Source: Pseudoscleropodium purum
Taxonomy: Eukaryota > Streptophyta > Bryopsida > Hypnales > Brachytheciaceae
DNA length: 64,000 nucleotides
Reading direction: 5' to 3'
Assembly: GCA_963969395.1 (NCBI GenBank)
Contig: OZ017805.1
Span: 372,001 to 436,000 of the forward strand
How positions within the stretch are numbered: the first letter of the stretch is position 1; every line of letters begins with the position of its first letter. Positions 12,156 through 23,425 of this stretch are shown here, in pieces. The notes under the pieces are model-generated. The model was not told the DNA's origin. It was given only the letters and a program-made list of their open reading frames with translations, and did not search any database. Position numbers and translations under genes: made by a program.

Positions 12156-13924
12156 TAGAAGTAGAAATTAGAGAAGAAAAAAGAAGCAATAAAAATTAGA
12201 AATTAGGGAGAAGAAAGTAGCATTTAGAATTGCAATTAGAAGACAAAGAAGCAAAATTAGCAATTGTAGACATAGTATTTAGTTTCCACTAAGTTCACCA
12301 CTCTTTCATTCATTAATGTACTTATTTCAAAATAAAGTTCAAAAATTCAAATAGAATGGTGGATGTGTTTTGAATGCAAAAAGTTTAGATGATTCATAGT
12401 TGGGAGAAGGAGAAGAAAAGGAAGAAGGAAAAATCTCAAAGAAATCCATCCAACCAACGAGAATCTAGATAGAATAAAATAGAGCAAGCAAACCTAGTCA
12501 TTTTCAATTATTTTTTTGATTTATGAAAAATAATTGTTTAGAAGATATAAAGAGAAGGAAGCTCAAATAATTGAAAAAATAGGATATAAGAAGTATAGAA
12601 GAAATCCTCAATGAACCAGTAGAATTTCGACAATAATTAAGAATGAATAGTATTCTAGTAGAAAGAAAGAGTAGCGAAGGGAAGAAAAGAAAGTTAAAGA
12701 AACAACTTGTAAGTGGTATAAATACCAACTCTTTAAGTTGTGAGCAAAAATACCAAGGGATTTTAAACATGGCCATTGAAAAGGAGTTTGAGGGAGTTTT
12801 CAACCATCTCATGAATGAAGCAAACCATGAGGTGAGCTACTAAGTAGGTTAATTTCCATTTCATTTCTTCTCTTTGTCCCTTATACACCTAACTAAATCA
12901 CAAGTACCATTCAGGATCTAAAGGTTATATTTTTTTCAAGATAAAATATAAAAAACTTATAGGTCTTGCTTAGAGGATTCCACAAACATATTATACTTAG
13001 TACTTGAAGCTAAAATGAGCAAAATATGAATGGATGAAGTTTAGAGGTTGTAGTAAATGAAAGTTAGTAAAAATCATCCAATAGGGTTGATATTAAAAAT
13101 ATAAATAGTAATAAAAATATCAGAGCTAGAAATAAAATCCAAAGATAAAATTGAATTGTAGATTGGTAGAAAAGTGTGGATGAAGTTTTAAAACCTCTTC
13201 TACGCAAAACTTCATCCGTCTATAACTTTCACTAGAAAAATCGTATGAAGGTGAATTTTATATATTTAGAAATGGTGTAAATTATTTTTTTACCTCAAGA
13301 GTTTAAATTTAGATTGTCTCTACTTTTATGTCACAACCACTATGGCTTAATTAAGTGCAAAAATTAGAAATAATTAGTGAAGATTGTGGTTAAAGTCTTG
13401 GTTATATTGCAAAGTATACATATTTAGGAATTAGGGAAAGATCCATTGCTTGAAAGACACAATGAATTGACACTAGACCCTTAGGGCAAATTTAGCCAAG
13501 ATGTACAAAATCCAGTTGTGCTCGTTATTTATCAAGGGTGGGTAAATAAGTGCTCACAAGGCACCAAAATCTAATGTTTGCAAAACTTTGAAGTTAAATA
13601 AAACTGAACCATCTTGCTAGTTTTAGTATCAAAAATCTAATCTTGAAAATAAATGATAGTGAATTTTCTATTTAAGATTTTGTGAAGAGTACCTATTGCA
13701 ATCTTAACTTCCCATATTGTTGAGAGCTCTTGGAAATGAGCCTCCAGTACAATAGATCTTGGAGGAAAATTCACATTCAAAATTCCTTTACAAAAATTAT
13801 AGAGTAGATTTTAAGAAGTCATAAATTGATTGGAATTATACATGTTAGGCCCTTTAATCTCATATTTTTATGGTCACAAAATTTTTAGATTTGACTTTTG
13901 GAAAGAGGATTGAAAGACTTCATA

Positions 13925-14010
13925 TCACTTTTGTAGTTTTAACACCCTCATGGTCAAACATTATAATCTTTCACTCTATAAGTGATATTGTTTTGTTCTT
14001 TTCCTATGAA
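13925..14010 (+). repeat. Dispersed repeat B, copy 1
   Basis: 'catggtcaaacattataatctttcac' followed by 'tataagtgatattgttttg' and 'ttttcctatg' is matched at 58085-58165 with a few changes. It lies inside a 76-codon frame that is not a gene. The phrase 'ttgggcatttaggggttaa' follows at about 14127. Confidence 0.45.
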
Positions 14011-14379
14011 ATCTCTAGCATGTCTAGTTTGAATTTGTACGAATACAATTCGACAAAAATTGATTCAATTTATCAAAATGTTGGCATTTTGTTCATTTAA
14101 GACCAAATTCCAAGAAGCTCAAAACAAGCCTTGGGCATTTAGGGGTTAAACAAAGTCTCACAGTCGCCCTAAGTGTGGTTGCCTAGGTTGTATTAGCTCC
14201 TGCTTTACATCTTCAATAATCTTGTTTTCTGGCTTTTTGATGATATATTTAGTTCTAGCAAGAAAACATTGATTAATGTTCATCCAAAATGTTGGAGGGT
14301 GAAAAATAAAGTAGACTTCATGCTTCTTCCAAAATTTGTTTTGATATGCTGCAGCAAATTCAAAATGTTGAATTGGCTA

Positions 14380-15190
14380 ATCATTAGCTCTACCTTTGAG
14401 TTGAACACATGTAAGAGCAGATCTGGAACTCCTTACTCCAATCTGCATGGTGTTGGATGTAGACTTCCGTCTCTTTTAGATGGGCTCTTCTAGTGGAGTA
14501 GTAGGGCTTTTTCTTTTTTGTGATTAGGTATGGCCTTGATTTCTTCTACTACCTTAGCTCGAGGACCTCCTTCGTCCAATTGACCTCATTTCATTCTAAG
14601 GTTCTAGTGCATTCTCAACTCTTCCTCAGCCTCTACCTACCCTTTTTGCAAGACATTTTGCATAGTATGCTTTTCGAGTTGTTGATAAATGATATTTAAT
14701 TTTCTTGACTTGATTTTAGCATTCGACCACAGCCACAAATTCCATTGTTCGATGAAGTCAACTACTAATCCATCTAAATCTATTGACATGAAATTGGTTA
14801 TAAGTATCAAGTAGTCAAAGACTCTATTCTTATCTTTTGGATGGCATATTATTGAATGGGCGTGGTTGGTTTCCTCCCCATCAGAACTGATTGCACCAAG
14901 AGTTATGACAAAGAACTTGTGGTGATGTTCAATGTATGATACCTTTTTAGCTAAATTCCAATTCAGCCATATGCCAAAGTCTTTCATTTTTGGCGCAAAT
15001 ACACATAATCCTTGGATCTATTGATTGCAAACATCTAGGACTTGATATTGGATTTAAATTGCCAAAAGTCTTTGTAAATCTCTTGAAGTTTGGGAAAATA
15101 GGAGTCGTCTCCCTTCCATTTGTTGAAAGGATCTAGGTAATATTGTGTCCTTAAGTAGTCATATCCACTGCCAAATTCCATTATTTCTCT
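14380..15190 (-). pseudogene. Decayed open segment of unknown function
   Basis: On the minus strand 14987-14637 is an open frame of 116 codons. Its composition looks protein-like (DKNRVFDYLILITNF, EQWNLWLWSNAKI), and it ends in a region rich in Glu, Lys, Leu and Gln. The frame continues past stops to about 14380 with a charged, coiled-coil-like stretch. Upstream to about 15190 a second frame gives GDDSYFPKLQEIYKDFW. Together they suggest a decayed gene of about 270 codons, perhaps an accessory mobile-element protein. I do not recognise the family. Confidence 0.3.
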
Positions 15191-15199
15191 ACGAGAAAT

Positions 15200-18100
15200 A
15201 TTTTTGTCACTAATTGGTTTTTCCTTATCTTTGTGTCAAAGATAAAATGTGCATATTGCTTATAGACTAAGTACCTTTTTGTTATTACATTATTATCTTT
15301 CAATTGATTCAAAGATAAATTTTTTGTTCTATTTGATAGTTTTTTTGACACTCTGTTTTTTGTACTTGGTTTAGTTTATTAATTTGTTATTTAGCCTATG
15401 GTTTTATGTTTTTTCTAATAATTAGTTTGAGGTTTAAGCTTTTGTCCTCCAGTTGAGAATACTTATCCTTGAGTTAAGGATCAATATCTTCGACTTGAGA
15501 ATAAGTATTGTAAAAAACTTTCTAATGTAAATGACTACAATATTGTGAATAAGGTCTTTGAGAATTCCTGAACCCTAATTCCTAAACAAGACGAAGAAAA
15601 TACATGGATTTTCTAATCTATAGCAACACAAACTACAAAAATACTTAAACAACAACACACATTGCAAATTCTACAAAGGCAAACAAATATAAACAACTAG
15701 GACTGACCAAAGTTGCTATTGCACAAAGACTTTGAAATTGCAATTCTGAAACAACTTGAAAGAATGAAACTATTGTGTAGATTCAAAAAATCCCTAAACC
15801 CTAATATGGATGTTCTACTCAACATTATGTGGACATCACAATCACAAGTAGAGCAAAGAGGTGCAAAGCAAGCAAAGTGCAACAACTAAGCAAAAACAAC
15901 AAGTAAAACAAAGATTGGTACCACTTAGAACTCCACACTTTAAAGAAGTTGAACTTAACGCTCCAAATGTGTGTAAAGAATTTGAAACAAAACAGAGCAA
16001 ACTACCCTCTTCCAATTCCACTACTAAAGTAAAATTCAATTCCATCACTTGAAGTTCACTCCAACTCCACTCCAATATTCAAAGTCCACAGCTCTATTCT
16101 ATATAGACAAGTAAAATCTTGCTGCTACTATTCCCAAAGCCCACCGCTACTCCAAAACAGCAAACGCTCTAAGCAAGCAAAAAATTGACACAAGCAAAAA
16201 TTGACACAAAAAAATCACGTGCCTATGCTCCAAAACTACAACGCTCCAAGTATGCACAAGAATGAATGCAAATAGACTAACTAAAAGAACAAGTAATTCT
16301 GACAACATAAACAACATCCATGCACACGGAGTTGATCTAAGATATAAAAGAAAAGCAACACCAAATCCTAGCTCTCGATTGGTGCCATAATCAAGGTTTT
16401 GTGCGAGACCTAACTTGTCCAAGATCCAAATTCTTTAATACCCAACCAACTTCAACACCCAGATAGAATTTGATACCCGGTTTGGTAATGCAACCAAGAT
16501 TTGAGGTTGATACCCAAGCAAAAGACTTATACCAAAGGTCAGATATTGATACTTAGTTAAAGATCATATTAATGATATCCATGTACCCAATTGATATCTT
16601 ATCATCCATGGATTATTGACTTTCACTACAATTCATTTTGTAGAAGAATTTTCTTAATGCATAAATATGTCTAAATTTTGTTTTTAATTTACGTACATTT
16701 ACTCATGTATACTAGTGATCTTTGTGCCATTGCCATGGTCAAAATAAAAATACAAGTAATTTTTTCATTTTCTCATTTATAAAAACTTCAAAATTCAATG
16801 ATTTTCACATTTTAGATTAGAACGTGACAAAACAAAGCCCATGCACCTTTTTTGACAAAGATCTTTCCAACTATACAAAACTTGATTAGGGGATGTATAG
16901 TCCTCAAACCCACAATCAAACAATAATAAACATACATCCAATTTAGAATAAGATAAGGAATTCCTAACCATTGAATTTATTTTAATGAATTTACCTTTCA
17001 ATCTATCCTAATTTTCTCTATTTCCTATGACAATATTTTACGAAAGAAATGATTTTTTTATCTAAATTTATATTTTAAAATTTTGAGATCCTTTAGTAGT
17101 TTATTGATTTGTTCTATTAATGAAGGTGAAATTTTTTATTTTTGTCTAAATTGGTTCTAGTTTATATTATTATATTTATACTATACTAATTTAATTATAA
17201 ATAAAAATATTGCAACACTGATACATTCATATCAATCATATGCAATTATAATATAGAGTACAATGAAATTTAGCATTAAAAGGGCAAGAGATAGATATTT
17301 GTAATTATTTCTACTTACTTTCACATTAATTTTGTTGGTATAAACACTTGTTAGAACCCCTACAATGAATTTTTCTAACTCAATTACTGCAAAGCATAAT
17401 TAAATAAAAACTTGCATTACGCAAGTATTCCCATATAAAAGTTAAAACTTTATGCAATTTTTATCCAACTTCCATTTTTAGTGATCTTATTTTAGAAATG
17501 ACATTTAGGGGCAATTTTGTAAAGGCAATTTCTCAAGTATAATTTTTTGATAGAGCTTTAAGCTTGAGAACAAAGTTCCTTGTTAAGCATTTTGCTGAAT
17601 TTAAATGATTATGTTGAGAAATAATCTCTCCATTAGACTTTTGTCTAGTAGAAGTCATTCAAGGATTTTTTGTTTAATGTCATTCTTATAGGTCATTCTC
17701 ATATACAATACATAATGCTAAATTTTTTGGTTAGTATTAAAACCTAGTACTTATAAATTCTTTGAGAACAATGGCCTTAGGTCTTTCAATCAAAAAAACT
17801 AACCACTTTTAAAAGAGGTCCACTTCTGAAAATTAAACTATTACTTTGGATAGTTGATGGTTACATTTGTAGTACTACATAATTGTAAAGGTGGAGAACT
17901 TGTAAGTGGTCGATTTGAGGAATAGTTCTTTAGTTTTAACTTTTTCTTTATGACAAGTTTTGATAATATTCATGTCATTTTATTCATAAATAATCTTTTA
18001 CCAATGTATGGCCATATTCATTAAGTCAAGACGAAATGGACATTTCAAGACTTTTACTTTGTTATCAGAGACATCGATTTTGACAAATAAAATTTATAAG

Positions 18101-18860
18101 CTTATCAACCTTTCTAAAATCAAAAGTTTGAAAATACATTGATATATGAAATTTTAGATTCACCAAAAAAAATTAAATGTCAAACACCATTTATCATTGT
18201 AAGGTGATATAAAAAATAGTATAAGATTTCAAATTGTTTCATTTTAACAATTATGTCTTTAGGTGTAGAAATTGTTTTTTGTCCAATTTTGGTTACAGTT
18301 ATATTAGAACCAACCATTTCTAATAGAGAGTTATACCCAATTTTGTGTATTGATATTATATTTATAGAATTTTTTATTATTTATAGTAAAAAGAGGCCTA
18401 TAATTGCCCTACCTATGACCATTTTAAAAAAAAATTGCAATTTCTACTACATTTACTTAAGTATTAGTTCAAACTAGAGATATATTATGCCCATTGGAAT
18501 TAATTGGAGCCTCATAGGTTTTGAACTCGGGACACCATGTTTAAGTCTCTTCCACCTCTTACTACAATATTCTAATTTAATGAAGTGATGACCAAGATAA
18601 AAAAAATCAACTTCAATGAACACATGGTATACTTTAAATAAAATTGACAAAGCAATTTTGAAATTACAAATATAAATATAATGATTGAATTCATTGAATT
18701 ATTATTAATGGAAACTAGACTACAAGTAATAAAAACGATTTGAAACAAAATGATCACTTTTGTAAGAAAATGAGTACTTCCTCAATTAATTGAAAATATT
18801 TTCAACCGTATAAAATGTATTCATCTATCATACCATTGAGCTACTTATAGCTAGCATTTG
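15200..18860. other. AT-rich non-coding DNA
   Basis: Several frames of 60-91 codons occur on both strands (for example near 15850-16420) but overlap in opposite directions and show no motif. They are taken as chance. The stretch 16430-18860 is strongly AT-rich, with no gene or repeat structure that I can support. Confidence 0.45.
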
Positions 18861-18863
18861 CCA

Positions 18864-20141
18864 TTATTCTAACATCGTGATAATCCCTGCTTTAACCAAT
18901 ACAAGCTTCAATTCATTGAAGCTATAGCTTAGTGCATAGATGAACTTGTCTTCGTTATGTCTATTTTGCAGAAGTATTAGAAGAGGCAGTACAAATGCTT
19001 GCAATTCACATATTGTTGTTGACCTCCAATTACTGAAACCACCATAGAAATAAAGTCAAGGCACGTGAATGATGGGTACATGCTCATAGTGATTCAATAC
19101 ACATTCTGATTTGGTTCAGCCCTAGTTTGTAGTGAAACAATTGCCTCTAAACTAGGAAATGGTAACAACGTCATTCTAAATATCTCTCTCCCTTAATTTT
19201 GCTAACACTCTTCTACTTGTTGCATTGTTCAATTGTAGGTGCATTTGCAATTTGATGTATGGTACAACTGTTTCGTATAGTTGGATATATATGTCTATCT
19301 ACTGGAATTGGTTCAAAATACAACACATTCTTGAATATGTTAGACATATCAAACAGCCATTGATGAGACAACATGAGATGCTCTTGAAGCCAAAATCTAG
19401 CATGCTGCAACAATAAGGGTTTTTTTTGGATAAAATTTGTTCCTATTAAGATAGGCCATACTTTGAGAACCTCCGGCCACTCTATAACCCACTTGCATTT
19501 GCTTCCTTTGAAACATCATTCAATGTCATCTGCACAAAACCAAAAGTCTATCACTACCTCTTTCTTACTCCCATAACCTATCTTTCTACCACTATCGGTT
19601 GGAATAGGAGTTTCCTTTCGACCTTTGGTAATTTTCCCCTTGCATGTGATGTTTGAACCTTGTTGAGTATAACGTTCTGCATTTGACTTGTGGCTAACCT
19701 TTGCAATGTGCCATTTTGATGTATTGCAGTCACTTTCAAATGCCACTATAACATGTGGCAGAGTGTTCACTAGAGGCTGCTTACCTTTATGTCTTGAAGA
19801 CTCCACTAACACTGCTGTGGAACGTGTTCAAACACGAGGTTGGGAAAAATTAACTAAATCAAGTCAATGCGAGTCCCTTGCATTACCAATGGGAATGTCT
19901 AACTTCCTCTCCGTGCTCCCAAAAATCTCTTCTCTTTCTAAATGAGGAATGCAAGTTCCAACACCTTTGGAACTTGGCAATGAAGTCAACGCCTCTACAA
20001 TTTTCTTCCAATCATTGCTACATCTTGCTGCTCTCATCTTCAACTCCCCTTTTGAAAGACTAGATCCTAAAGCATGTCCTTTCAAGTATGCATGGTAATT
20101 TGTCATCTACATCTATGTACAAATATTGTCATTGCATGTTG
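18864..20141 (-). pseudogene. MULE (FAR1-like) transposase, C-terminal segment
   Basis: This is the last third of a Mutator-like transposase gene, continuing from 23426 across the inserted copy 1. Landmarks in order are: TNYHAYLKG at 20106-20080, matching KNYRMYLNS in the plus copy; TSKWHIAKV at about 19710; the DFWFCADDIE stretch near 19530, followed by KWVIEWPEVLKVWP; LQHARFWLQE near 19400; and a SWIM zinc-finger remnant ending in NCKH at 18995-19006, with the upstream Cys near 19060. The frame ends at a TAA at 18864-18866, the same place relative to SWIM as in the plus copy. Several stops and frameshifts make it non-functional. SWIM fingers are usual in MULE, FAR1 and MuDR proteins. Confidence 0.75.
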
Positions 20142-21166
20142 TGTCGCAGCACAGGGCAGGTCAATTCCCCATTATACTCACAAAAATCGCTCTAGAGTAT
20201 AACTAAGTGACTCTAAAGATCGAACCCACGAAATCCTGTGAAGTATCTAGCTCTATTAAACAGTTAAGCTCAGTCAGTATGCCAATCTTACTTTCCGGTC
20301 CTAGATCTAGACCCAGAAATACCACCACACCGGATAACTACAGACCGGATTACTCCTTCTTCCGGTCCTACTAACTATCCGGTCCGTACAAATACCCAAA
20401 TCCCAGGATCTCACAATTCCCGATCCTGGAAATCCGTCCTGACCAATCCGGTCCGGATGGTCATCCTGTACCCGTAATCCTATCCGGTTTAGTTTTGCCT
20501 CTGTTTCACCATCAGAGGGGTCGCCGCTTAATTTTGAGAGTGGTAGGCCCACCACTTCTTCCGTGACTTATAGTGGCTGAAGACCCACTGTCCTACCTTC
20601 TAAACTCCTAAACTAATCCAGATCCGGTTTGGTCCTTCACAACAACCCAGATAGCAATCCGGGTCGTAGGTCACACAAAGACCCCACACTCGACCCTCTC
20701 GTACTACAACGACCTTGATGCTACTTCCGATCCGTGCGAAGACAGGTGGTTACAAGTGCACCCGTCCGTTCCAACATCAACTAAAGTTCTTCCGTTACCC
20801 ATACGGGTGGTGAGACCTCATAGGAGATCGGACACTCAACCGGATTTCCCACCCGGGAGTTCTAGCGCAGCTAAGGAATCCCTCCCTATCCGCCTAGCCT
20901 AACAACGGCTTTCTCACCCGGAATCTCAAACTCTAGACGTGCTGAGGAACTAAGTTCACTCCCAACTCTTCGATACCTACTCACATGCACCTAGGATCGG
21001 AAAATAAACACCAAGGGGAGAAATCACTCGCAAACCAACCCGTACTATCCTAACTCCACATCATACAATCCTGTCGCGCTGGAGAGAGATACACAACGAA
21101 GGGAATAGAAGAGTACAAGAAGTTTGCAAAATGAACAACTCCCAGTTCCCATCTCAGGAACCGATT

Positions 21167-21174
21167 TCTATACA
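21167..21174 (-). promoter_or_regulatory. Outward TATA box, mutated in copy 1
   Basis: Copies 2, 3 and 4 have TATATAAA here, about 150 bp after the gene's stop codon, behind a telo-box-like 'ttagggttttta'. Copy 1 reads TATAGAAA. Transcription from this site would run out of the element's 3' end. Confidence 0.4.
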
Positions 21175-21323
21175 AAGGGTAAAAACCCTAAAAGCACAAA
21201 AAGGAGCGGAAAACCCGTGGGGGTCCGCCGCCACCTTAATCTAACTTCCGGTCTAACCTAATACTGTTGAGCCGGATCCGGATCCGGATCCGCTCCTACT
21301 CCTAACTGAAATTAAAATCCTAT

Positions 21324-22982
21324 CTACCCTACAACTCGAGATCCTATCGTCGGGCTTCCGGTCTCCGGGACTAGCTCCTCGAAGACTTCACTCAAATTCC
21401 GGACCCGTTCCCCCTCAGCAGGATTCGGTCCGGGTGGAGACTCCAGGTCGATAGTGATATCCGGTCTCGTGCCCGAAGTCCCAGTCCGTGCAAACTTTTT
21501 GGACTCAGGAGTCCAATCCTTCCTATCCTTCTGAATGGTCGCGTCCGGAAAGAGATCCGGTAGCGAGATGTCAGAAAGATGAATACCTTTGTCGCACGTC
21601 GCTCCCGTCAGCTTCTGGCTGCTCTCCTCGATCCGGTCCGCAGCCTTCCGCCCCTCCACCATTGTCGTCTCCACCTGTTCAGCGAAGTCCGCGAGAATCC
21701 GGACCATCCGGGAACCGGATAGTTTCTTCTCTTCGTGGATCTTCTCGTCGAAGAGCTTCGCTTTGGCAGCGGCCGTTCCGGTCTCTCCCAGGACCGCCTT
21801 GATCTGCTCGACTATCTTCCGAGTCTCTTCCGCCATCTCCCGGGCGGCCGTCACGTCTTCCTGATAGGCAAAAAGTGTTGCCTTCAGTTTATCCACCTCC
21901 TCTTGCAACCGGCGGATCTCTGCTTCCTGCTTCCGGGTCTCTTCCGGATTCGTGATGCACTCCGCCACTTGTTCCGCCAATTTGCTGTCCGGTGCCGCAC
22001 CCACCAACTTGCCGATTGCCGCAAGCGTCCTGTGCTTGACCTCCCAATCCGCCCTGATGTTGCAGAGGACGTTGATCAGACCGTTGAACGGATCTTGCAT
22101 ATCCGGATCTCCCCCGGAATTGGTCTTCTCGGCTTCTGGTTTCTCCTCCGGGGCCGGTTTGTCTTGACCGGGAGGCGTCCCGCGCTTGTGTGGAGGCGTC
22201 AGCTTCTGTCGCTTGATCGGCGGCATCGGCTCCTCCTCTTCCTCGCTGGACTCCTGGTCTGACCCAGAATCGGATTCCGCCTCGTCATCCGTCTCCGACT
22301 CCCCATACTTCAGGAGCACTTCCTGCGTCTTCCACGCCCTCTCCTCCGTATTGGTGAGGACTTGGTTCTCCCGATAGAGGTGGAAGAGGTAAGGGCACAC
22401 TCGAGTGGCCCTTTTCTTCCCAACCCTACTAACAAGCTGGGCCACGAGATCGGAAATGATCCGTGCCCAATCCACTTTCCGGGTACCACTGAGGGCACCG
22501 AAAATGGTGTTGCCGAGGGTGATCGTCACCCTGGTCGGCTTTTCCGGGTGAAGAACCGGAACCAGGAATTGCAGGAGCCGACGGTGTCGGTCATCCAAGC
22601 AATCCTCGACCGCGTATCTGTCCTTCGGGTTGACGGCTCCCTTAAACTTCCCTCGGACAAACTCATCCTTTCGGCTCGCCATTCCCAAACCTCCTGCCCG
22701 TAAACCGTAAACCGCTCTCCACATCCCCTCGTTCCAGCTGACGGGAGTTCCTCTCACGGTGTTGTCAAACTGGTTGGACAACTTTCCGAGGAGCTCCTTG
22801 ACCATTCTCTCCTTCCTAAAACCCCAAGGTTTCTCGGCAAACCCTACGCAACCCATGGATTTGAGATCATCCATGAGTTGAGACTTTTCCGGCTCTGTGG
22901 AGGGAATAACCGGAATGACTTTCCGGAGCTTCACCTCACTTGCAGAGGGACTCGCTTGTCTCGACCTACGTAGCGGAGGCAT
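21324..22982 (-). CDS. Single protein of the CCGG element, intact, 552 aa
   Basis: The ATG is at 22982, preceded by a minimal upstream ATG-TGA. Order of parts, roughly: a basic N-terminus (1-20); a globular region (20-215) with MASRKDEFVRGKF, FLVPVLHPEKPTR, NTIFGALSGTRKVDWARI and CPYLFHLYRE; an acidic Asp/Glu/Ser stretch (235-260) followed by PPIKRQK, a candidate nuclear signal; a Pro/Lys-rich linker; a conserved block (300-350) with DPFNGLIN and IGKLVGAAPDS; a long coiled coil (355-460); and a Pro-rich tail. There is no DDE triad, reverse transcriptase, protease or zinc knuckle. The 60-215 region loosely recalls the 'putative plant transposon protein' domain, which is tentative. A Gag-like structural or DNA-binding accessory role is possible. 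Codons are biased to create CCGG. Confidence 0.85.
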   Translation of the reverse strand: MPPLRRSRQASPSASEVKLRKVIPVIPSTEPEKSQLMDDLKSMGCVGFAEKPWGFRKERMVKELLGKLSNQFDNTVRGTPVSWNEGMWRAVYGLRAGGLGMASRKDEFVRGKFKGAVNPKDRYAVEDCLDDRHRRLLQFLVPVLHPEKPTRVTITLGNTIFGALSGTRKVDWARIISDLVAQLVSRVGKKRATRVCPYLFHLYRENQVLTNTEERAWKTQEVLLKYGESETDDEAESDSGSDQESSEEEEEPMPPIKRQKLTPPHKRGTPPGQDKPAPEEKPEAEKTNSGGDPDMQDPFNGLINVLCNIRADWEVKHRTLAAIGKLVGAAPDSKLAEQVAECITNPEETRKQEAEIRRLQEEVDKLKATLFAYQEDVTAAREMAEETRKIVEQIKAVLGETGTAAAKAKLFDEKIHEEKKLSGSRMVRILADFAEQVETTMVEGRKAADRIEESSQKLTGATCDKGIHLSDISLPDLFPDATIQKDRKDWTPESKKFARTGTSGTRPDITIDLESPPGPNPAEGERVRNLSEVFEELVPETGSPTIGSRVVG

Positions 22983-23425
22983 TCCCACTCACATCTACCT
23001 CACTCTCTCCTAGCCGCACGTCCCGTTCCTCACTTCCTCTCTCCGATCTCAACCGGAATCAAAACGAACAGAACACAAACGCACAGACGCACAAACGACA
23101 AAAACTCAACCGCGCGCTCAAGGTCGAGTTTCTAAAAGGGGGTGCAACAGTGAAAGCTCCTCCTTATATAGTCCCTGGACCCTTTCCGGTTTGTCATCAT
23201 GAATCCGGTTCATCATCATCATCCGGTCCTAGACCTAATCCGTGTTACATTCCGTTTCCGTCGTTAGTTACTCCTGACCGGATTAGATCCAAGAAGCCCA
23301 CTACTTCACGTTCCGTGCTAATTCTGAGATTTCCTTCCCCACCTAATCGGATCCGGTTAGCTAATGACTAGTTTCCGTTCCTATTTGGGTGTATACTAAG
23401 AAAATCAAAATTCTAAGCTGCGACA

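Larger units (their letters stand above)
20142..23425 (-). mobile_element. 3.3-kb CCGG element, copy 1 (intact gene)
   Basis: The 3284-bp element ends in TGTCGCAGC/GCTGCGACA and is flanked by tgttg at 20137-20141 and 23426-23430. Beyond the perfect 9-bp inverted ends, weaker inverted similarity runs to about 42 bp (GTATACACCCAAA against TTATACTCACAAA). In element orientation it has a TATA box (TATATAA, 23164-23170), a 552-codon gene, then about 1.2 kb of non-coding tail. It is inserted in the MULE pseudogene, in the same orientation, between an Ala and a Thr codon of the host frame. This is the only copy whose gene is fully open. Confidence 0.93.

Noticed and set aside
12643..12843. 66-codon Lys/Glu-rich frame
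   Set aside because: It lies in A/G-rich low-complexity DNA with an equally long frame on the other strand and no motif.
15842..16422. Overlapping 60-90 codon frames on both strands
   Set aside because: They overlap in opposite directions, have no conserved motif and no copy elsewhere.
20307..20555. 82-codon open frame in the tail of all four young copies (also 29119, 43827, 53619)
   Set aside because: It has no ATG (starts at GTG), lies after the second TATA in non-coding tail, and is conserved only because the copies are young.
21735..22262. Antisense open frames of up to 175 codons across the element gene
   Set aside because: They are shadows of the GC-rich, CCGG-biased sense gene, broken or shifted between copies, with no promoter or motif.
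20142..23425. GC-rich element as bacterial contamination or a CpG-island host gene
   Set aside because: Four copies with target duplications in AT-rich plant DNA, TATA promoters and inverted ends show it is a mobile element.
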